A DNA stretch of 64,000 bases from Gremmenia infestans (lineage: Eukaryota; Ascomycota; Leotiomycetes; Helotiales; Hamatocanthoscyphaceae), in assembly GCA_032629725.1 (NCBI GenBank), contig JAFEVB010000012.1:868001-932000 (forward strand), read 5' to 3'. The number at the start of each line of letters is the position of its first letter. Within the stretch, counting starts at the first letter, position 1. Positions 57,874-64,000 of the stretch are shown here, piece by piece. A program made the translations under genes and the position numbers. The notes under the pieces are model-generated. The model was not told the origin of the DNA, did no database searches, and was given only the letters and a program-made list of their open reading frames with translations.

Positions 57874-58791
57874 GATGAGAACTGTGGGTGAGTCTCTGAT
57901 CTGTCTTTGCTGTTGGTATTGTTGTTGTGGATTTGAGTTAGGAAGAATTGAAATGTTGAGTTGAGGAGTGATGTAGGAAGAGGCGACGTGATGAGCTAAG
58001 GAGAGTACCATATCGGTAGCTTTGAGGCAGCTTACCGTCTAAGCGTGAGATGATTATAACAGATCTCGTACTGTTCCATCTAGAGCTTCCATCTTGGGGA
58101 TTTCAGCTGTGGGCGTACCGTAGCCCAATGTGAGAAATGTCTCGAAAACGGGATACCAGTTTCTCCTCGCAGTGAGTGCTGACGAGAACGTGACGATTTC
58201 CCCCTTCTAAGCATTAGAACGTTTGACTTTCAGTTTAAGAATATCTCCTTGGTCCATTTCGTACGCAGACTTCCCTTGAGAAGGTACGGCCCTGAAGAAT
58301 CTCGCACACTTTGTCGTTTGAATGTCTCACATTAAACGATAGCTTAACTGAGAATTATAGGGTTAGTGAGATTGGGCTCGCTTCGGCGTTCTGCCCCTGA
58401 ACTGCCCTGGGAATCGGGGCTATGCGCCCATGCATGTGTCACGGAGCTAAGCACACTAAAATTGCACTTTCTGAGTTGGAGATAGGAGAATTAGTAACTT
58501 GCTCGTAGAAAAGCCCTATAATGCTAGCTCGTAAATATACTTAGGTATACATGAGTATCATCCCTAATTCAAATATTATGCTTCAAAAACATCTGAAATT
58601 TTCGCGATAGAAATGGAGATTTTCGAAGAGATTGGTCGTTCGTGGCCCATTGTAACTTGGCGAGCGTTACATGAGAGACACAGGTTTATATCTAGATACT
58701 TTGATGGGCCTTTGATGCCCCAGAAGCACGAGATATGCCAACAAAGTGCAGATGAGCGTCGAAGTGTGCACGCAAATGCTAATTTCGTTAG
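57874..58791. other. Intergenic
   Basis: No gene supported. It covers the 3' flank of the tannase-family gene and the upstream region of the truncated secreted protein. Confidence 0.55.
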
Positions 58792-60302
58792 TCACTTAGA
58801 CGCGGGCCCAAACGAGTCAGCGCAGGTGTAGCTGCTAGCGACCTTGGGGTCTCCTTTGCCATCATACTTCGACACGAGAGGGTATTTACAGATGTCGTGG
58901 TTCACGGTAGCGCCGCTAGTGTTGATATACTGGGCAGGTAATGTGTTAGGAGCAATTCCATTCTCGGCCCAAGCAACTACTGCGGCCAAGGGGTCAGTGG
59001 GGACAGGTCCATATCCCCCACCACAGTGACTGACACCAGGAACGAAGAACAGGCGCCAAAAGTCATTCACAGCATCCGTGCCTCCCAGGAGCTCCTCGAC
59101 CTTCTGGCGATATCTAAATGTTCCTGTGGGTGGAATGAGGTTATCTGCCAAGCCATGCCAGACGATCATTTTGCCGCCTGCTTTTTGGAAGGGGGAAAGG
59201 TTTGGATCATTGGAGCTATCATTGCCATAGCTTCTCACATTTTCAGCAAAAAGGTCGGCGACATCGGCGTAGGTAATCGAAGGTGTGTCGAATGAAGCGT
59301 TGTGTTTTATAAAGTACGAGACCCATTCATCCCCCACGGGAAATGGGACTGCGATAGTTGTTCCATTAGTCGTGACCGTATGAGCATCACCAGGGTAAAT
59401 GTCATTGGTACGAACTCCAACATTCAAATCAGGCCAAAGGCTGTCGCCGGATGAGGTCTTGGGACCATCGAGGATCTTGCGATATACGGTGGCGACGGCT
59501 TCACTGATGGTGACTGTCGTTCCATCGCATTGAACCTGAGTTCCAACTAATTGATAAGGGTCAAAATCGCAGCCCGTGACGTTACTGATGAGGCCGTCTC
59601 TAACACCGTCTAGTCCATCACACTGTGCAATACTGGCATTTAGGAAAGCATTGAAAACACATTGAGATGGGGTAGTCTTGTCGTTATTCATAACAATGTA
59701 TGGCCACTCTATTGCAATGACAGCTTCGGCAAGATTGATCGCAGGGCAAGCAGCCATGATTCCATCAAAGTCGTCAGAATACGCTTGTGCGGCTTGCATG
59801 CCCTGTCTACCACCTGTCGAGCATCCGTTCCAGTAAGAGTAGTTTGGAGCCTTGCCGTAATAGCTTGTCGAAGCAGCTGCATATCCTTCAGCAATAGCAG
59901 GCCCGAGTTCAGCAGATCCAATCCCACTCAAGAATCCTCCACCTCCAGTGGCCTATGTCCAGTCAGCGCTGTATTTTGACAAGACGGAAGTAGATCAAAG
60001 AGGAATCAATACACGTACCTGGAAGCGGCCATTCCAACCTACGATAGGCAGCCAGACTTCTGTAGTAACCGTGTCGTTTTCACCGGGGTGTGTGAGCACA
60101 ATTGTGACATCGCAGAAGGAGAGACTGAATTCTGTCGGTCCTGGAGGAAATGCTGGGGTGCTAACATTGGACTGACGCTGGTAATATTGAGCACTTCTGC
60201 TCTAGGGACAGTGATATTGTAGAACGAGGTTCAAGCTTGGCTGGCAAAGGCAGGTGTTAGAGGCAACGCGACAGCAGATATGAACTGTGAGAGTCTGACC
60301 AT
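58792..60302 (-). pseudogene. Tannase/feruloyl-esterase family gene, N-terminus disrupted
   Basis: Secreted serine esterase family acting on gallate or hydroxycinnamate esters of plant material. The main exon (59952-58792) is intact: GCSTGGRQG carries the Cys-Ser pair, DNLIPPTGTFRYRQKVEEL the acid region and VSHCGGGYGP the His-Cys pair of the CS-D-HC catalytic motif. An intron at 60018-59953 joins it to upstream sequence ending VEVWLP-like (TTEVWLPIVGWNGRFQ). From ATG 60302 a good signal peptide (MVRLSQFISAVALPLTPAFASQ) runs into TGA at 60233-60231. The same frame continues with SFYNITVPRAEVLNIT, then near 60166-60175 the homology switches frame to NVSTPAFPPGPTEFSLSFCD. No GT-AG intron I can find repairs both lesions. 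A pseudogene, an assembly error, or unusual splicing remain open. Confidence 0.75.
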
Positions 60303-61004
60303 CTTATCAAAGAACCCAGAATATGAAGGAAGATTTTATTCAGGAACCAATGTAGAAGAAAAACAAGAGGTAGAGAAAATGTTCTCGGGTAACGATGCTC
60401 GAGGTGTCAGGACATGCATAGGTTTTATACTCCGTACAGAATCTTATAGGTCGCAATGAAAAAGGATCTGGCTCATTAATGGCAATTTACATTCTTTGCA
60501 GCACTTGCTGCTGCCATATATTATGATCCTCAGAGGACTTCTCATCCGTAGATCTAAAGTGTACAAGATTATAACAAGCACGTGCAGGTTAGATTGTCCA
60601 ACCTATAGTCCATTGACTCCGAGGATTGAAAACATTTGTAGCTTCCTCACATTGTTCAAATGAGACTTACGGAGTGTGTTCGATGTCATAATCACCATAA
60701 GATGCACGAGGTAGCCAATAATACCAACATCAGATGAAGACAACTCGCCATAAGACTCGTCAAGCTAAACCAAAGACGGTTCTCGTCGGCGAAACCTCTT
60801 CCCGGACCATGCCTCCCCTCACTCCATAAGGACGCGTCCTTCAACTTTTCGCGTCAAGCAGCGATTTGCATCTCATAGGCAAGCGCCAAATTGTACTTTG
60901 ATTTTCATGACATCCTAGACCTTCTGATCCCGGGCCTGTGCGTCCCTTGGCAGTCGCTTGTAACGAGCCTTTTGAGATAGGGCCCAGCCTCAAGTCCCTT
61001 TAAT
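60303..61004. other. Divergent intergenic region
   Basis: Holds TACTCCGTA at 60428-60436, which overlaps a minus-strand TATAAAA about 125 bp upstream of the tannase-family ATG. A near match (TACGGAGTG) is at 60668. No gene supported. Confidence 0.55.
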
Positions 61005-62157
61005 ATGGAATTCCGGGACTATATACACAATGGTGGGTGTAAGTTGGATGACACTCTGAGAGCCTGGCCCTGGACTCAATACCGTGGTTTCGTGCCTCTT
61101 CATAAACGGCCAGCTCCCCCGCCTCCCGATAAAAATGAGTTTGAACATATGGATCTCGATGAAGATGAATCCGGATCCGATTACGACCCCTCTGGAGGAT
61201 CTCCCCAAAGCGATGCATCCGCAGCAATTGGTATGTCTGAAGCGGAAGACTCCGGTCAGCCAGTCGAGGCTTTGATTGAAGAAGACGAAGTAAAGGGGCT
61301 GGTTGATGAGACGGAGGGGTGGAACTGGAATGAATGGAGGGATCAGCAGGTGTTTGACCGGGCGATCGCGGAGTTAGAGGCCGTTGAGAAGTTCGCTAAG
61401 GAGAGCTACGATCCAGATGAAGTTGTATCTCTAATCACGGAATTCTACGTACTGCTGGTGGAAATGGGACACTGGCCGCTTGGTACAATTGGCTATCCGC
61501 CACACGCCATCAATGTGGAGCTTGGGAAGGAGTTAGGATATGATGACCATGTTTTACGTTTAATGCAGAAGCTACCGTATGTCAACCGACCTGAAAATCG
61601 GTGGGAGAGTCACGCGGGACAGATTGTGGATAATACGAGGTTTGCAGATTACAGACAAGAGAATGATTTGAACATAAATGGAAGATGTCCTTACTGGGGT
61701 GAGGGTCAATATATTGAGAGCCATATGCTTCCGATTGCATATCCATTTGGAAATCATGGATGGATCATACTGCTTGACACAAAACTGGGTAAGGACGTTT
61801 CTTCATCTGTGGCTCAGAAGTATTGTTGATATACCTATTCTAGGAGTGATTCGCGCTTACCATAGCGGCGGACCACCTTACTCAGAAATCGAATGGCATC
61901 GAGAGAGCGGATTTCCAGGAAACAGCGGCTCTAGCTATGACCCACCTCCCCCGTTTGAATACAAAGTTGCCCCTAGCATCCCAGCGGCACAATACCTACG
62001 GACTATGATCGATTGCTATCGTTGCCTGGACAGGATTCCAATTCTCCTCCCTAACAATAGCGACCCTTCTGACGACGGCAAGCCATTTTTAGGACCCTCC
62101 TCTAGGCATGACGAGCTAGTGGGTCACATTCTTTCCATCCTCCACCCCCCTCCATAG
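61005..62157 (+). CDS. Uncharacterised acidic protein
   Basis: Exons 61005-61788 and 61844-62157 join in phase to 365 residues. No named family recognised with confidence. The N-terminal 25 residues (MEFRDYIHNGGCKLDDTLRAWPW) lead to a very acidic linker. The folded part (about 105 onward) has WNWNEWRDQQVFDRAIAELEAVEKFAKESY, then PYWGEGQYIESHMLPIAYPFGNHGWIILLDTKLGVIRAYHSGGPPYSEIEW. The pattern GNHGWIILLDTKLGVI is loosely like the SMI1/KNR4 fold, which is only a suggestion. C-terminal QYLRTMIDCYRCLDRIPIL is helical. No signal peptide or membrane segment. The intron is needed: without it the frame stops at 61829. Confidence 0.65.
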
Positions 62158-62834
62158 GTGAGTATGTGAAGGCTGAGTAACATTCTAGACCAAGAAAAAG
62201 AGAGCCACTCTCAAGAGACTTTACACGCAATATGGATGGCCGGATAACTGGCGGCGTGAGGAGTTCTTGGGTGCATGGACTAGAGTAGAGGCGAGGATAG
62301 ACTCCGAACATAATGACCGGAGGAGTCCCTGACTAGATGCAAGATAATCGAGGCATTTCTGAAAGCCATAGCACCCCACAGTTGAAGCACAATTGGTAGT
62401 CTAAAGAGAAGCTTTCTAAGCATGCCAACATGCCCGCGTGGCTTCGCTGTGCCAACTTAAAACTCAGCTTCACCCGCAATGCTTATAATGCCACGCGTGC
62501 AATGTGTTGTGGACAGCCCGTGGCTATGGATGGGCAAGCTATTACAACACTCAGCGAGATTTTCAATTAGTTCCTAGATATACGTAACAACACTTGCAGT
62601 ATCAAGTTGTATCAAATGTCGAAGCTCAGGAGCAGCTGGAGGAGAAATAATACATTACCAGCTTGGTCTTTACTGAAGTGGAAGTTGTAATTTGCCGACA
62701 AGACAAGATTTGATCCTCGTTAACCAAGCATTGCGTGGTATATTTCTTCATGGTCTATTTGCAAAGTTCAGAGAAGACTTTTGGTATTGTACATTCTCAT
62801 TCATAACACGTCTTCTATGCTGCAAAACACCTAT
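62158..62834. other. Convergent intergenic spacer
   Basis: Between the acidic protein and the CCT theta 3' end. No gene supported. Confidence 0.6.
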
Positions 62835-64000
62835 CTAGTCTTCATCCCAGTTCTAAATCGTGTTAGTGACATTCACCCTCTTTTTGAAATGGGAAAACTT
62901 ACAGGGTTTGGCCCGGGCGGCTTCGGTCCACCAGCCTGTCGTGCAACAATGATTTGGTCAACAGAAAGAACAGTTCGTGCAGCTTCCGTAGCAAGCTTAA
63001 TGGCCCAGCTCTTGGAGATCATGAGGTCCAGAATGCCTTCCTTCTCTGCGTCGAGAGTTCCGGTGTCTTCCTCGTTCTAATATCGTGTTAGTGGGGCCAC
63101 TGAAATCAAACTACTGAAAACTTACCTCAATGTCAACACCAGTAGCCCAGTCATCTCGCTTGTGGTGGGCAGTATACAGTCTGCTCAGAACCTCCGTAGC
63201 ATCGAGACCAGCACTCTCGGCCAATGTTCGTGGAATGACCTCGAATGCCTCGCCGAACTTGCGGATGGAGTATTGCGCGATACCAGGTGTCTTGTCTCCG
63301 AATGTTCCTATCCGCTCAACCAGTTGCAACTCCGTAGCTCCAGCACCGGGCACTAATCTCGGATCTCTAGTGATAGCCTTGACAACGTTAACCCCATCAT
63401 CAACAGCACGCTCAATATCGTCGAGGTGGTTTTGCGTAGCGCCTCGAATGACAAGGGTCGCTGTCCTTGTGGTCTCGTTCTCTTGTCTGAAGACAGTGAC
63501 TCGGTCTCCGCCAATCTCAAGAGTTTCCACAACATCGATGCTGCCCATCTCGTCTGGCATCGGCGCTCCTAGTCTCGCTAATGGGGTAGCTCCAACAACT
63601 CTACATAATCTTCGAAGCTCGAACTTGCTAAGAATACGGATAATCAGGATACCGAAACGGTTCAAGTAGTGCATTGCAAGCTCGCCAACTGTGGATCCGG
63701 CAACAACTACTCGCATACCGGAATCGTAGAGCTCCTTAATAGCTGTTTCGAGTTGAGTTTCTTCACCCTTTGTAAAATCCAGCATCTCTTTGGCGTTGTG
63801 CAACAAGACCGTGCCCTTTGTTTCGGTCTGGCTGATATCGATGGGACACGAGAATACACCGACTTTAGCTCTTGTAGCCTTCTTGACGGATCCGTCAGGC
63901 TCCCGTCCGAAAACCATACCCTTGACAACCCTGCTCTGCTCCAAGCTGCCGCCCATGATCTTAACCACACGAATGTTGTCAACGTTGAAGTTGATAGGGT
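62835..64000 (-). CDS. CCT8: T-complex protein 1 subunit theta (CCT8), 3' part
   Basis: Subunit of the cytosolic CCT/TRiC chaperonin that folds actin, tubulin and WD-repeat proteins. Visible exons are 64000-63126 (open at the window edge), 63076-62903 and 62852-62835. The segment begins PINFNVDNIRVVKIMGGSLEQS in the intermediate domain, continues through the apical domain and returns to the equatorial domain with ATLVIRGATQNHLDDIERAVDDGVNVVKAI and LVPGAGATELQL. GGSLEQSRVVKGMVF and the C-terminus PKPPGPNPNWDED are theta-type. The N-terminal part with the first ATP-binding motif lies beyond the window. The last coding exon carries just NWDED and the stop. Confidence 0.95.

Overview
This 64 kb window is nuclear DNA of a filamentous ascomycete (Pezizomycotina). 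Almost every gene has short 45-150 nt GT-AG introns with GTAAGT/GTATGT-type donors and CTAAT/CTGAC-like branch sites, intergenic DNA is moderate, and the protein set (four-RRM Mrn1, Cdc42, Alg8, Itc1-like subunit, mL46, fungal Pex26, cupredoxin-like GPI protein, tannase family) is fungal. Leotiomycetes is my best guess at class, by general resemblance only. I see no operon, CRISPR array, rRNA or convincing tRNA. Starts were checked against the bases and exon phases were joined by hand.

Layout. 0-8.6 kb: MFS permease (-), GNAT acetyltransferase (-), second MFS transporter (+), uncharacterised protein (+). 10.5-23.3 kb, housekeeping core: Mrn1-type RNA-binding protein (-), cytosolic asparaginyl-tRNA synthetase (-) divergent from DNA ligase I (+), Vma22-like V-ATPase assembly factor (-), Cdc42 (+). 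25-33.4 kb: L-type lectin cargo receptor (-) divergent from Alg8 (+), then an Itc1/WSTF-like remodeler subunit (+). 34-46 kb: Pex26-like peroxin (-) divergent from a PARN-type deadenylase (+), mitoribosomal mL46 (-), PHD/RING protein (-), ribosomal protein eL43 (-) divergent from a saccharopine-dehydrogenase-like oxidoreductase (+). 47.7-51.5 kb is gene-poor and holds what I read as a decayed NLR gene (SesB-like alpha/beta hydrolase followed by a P-loop ATPase). 51.5-60.3 kb is an outward-facing block: secreted cupredoxin-like GPI protein, signal-peptide agmatinase, amino-acid permease, a truncated small secreted protein, and a tannase/feruloyl-esterase with a broken N-terminus. 61-62.2 kb: uncharacterised acidic protein. 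62.8-64 kb: 3' part of CCT theta, running off the window.

How the genes relate. Neighbours are mostly independent housekeeping genes. Two divergent pairs have plausible functional logic: the lectin receptor with Alg8 (N-glycoprotein synthesis and ER export), and DNA ligase I, whose promoter side carries two ACGCG cores. The most notable non-genic signals are the NLR relic, eight exact intergenic copies of the 9-mer TACGGAGTA, and a small inverted-repeat element near the left end.
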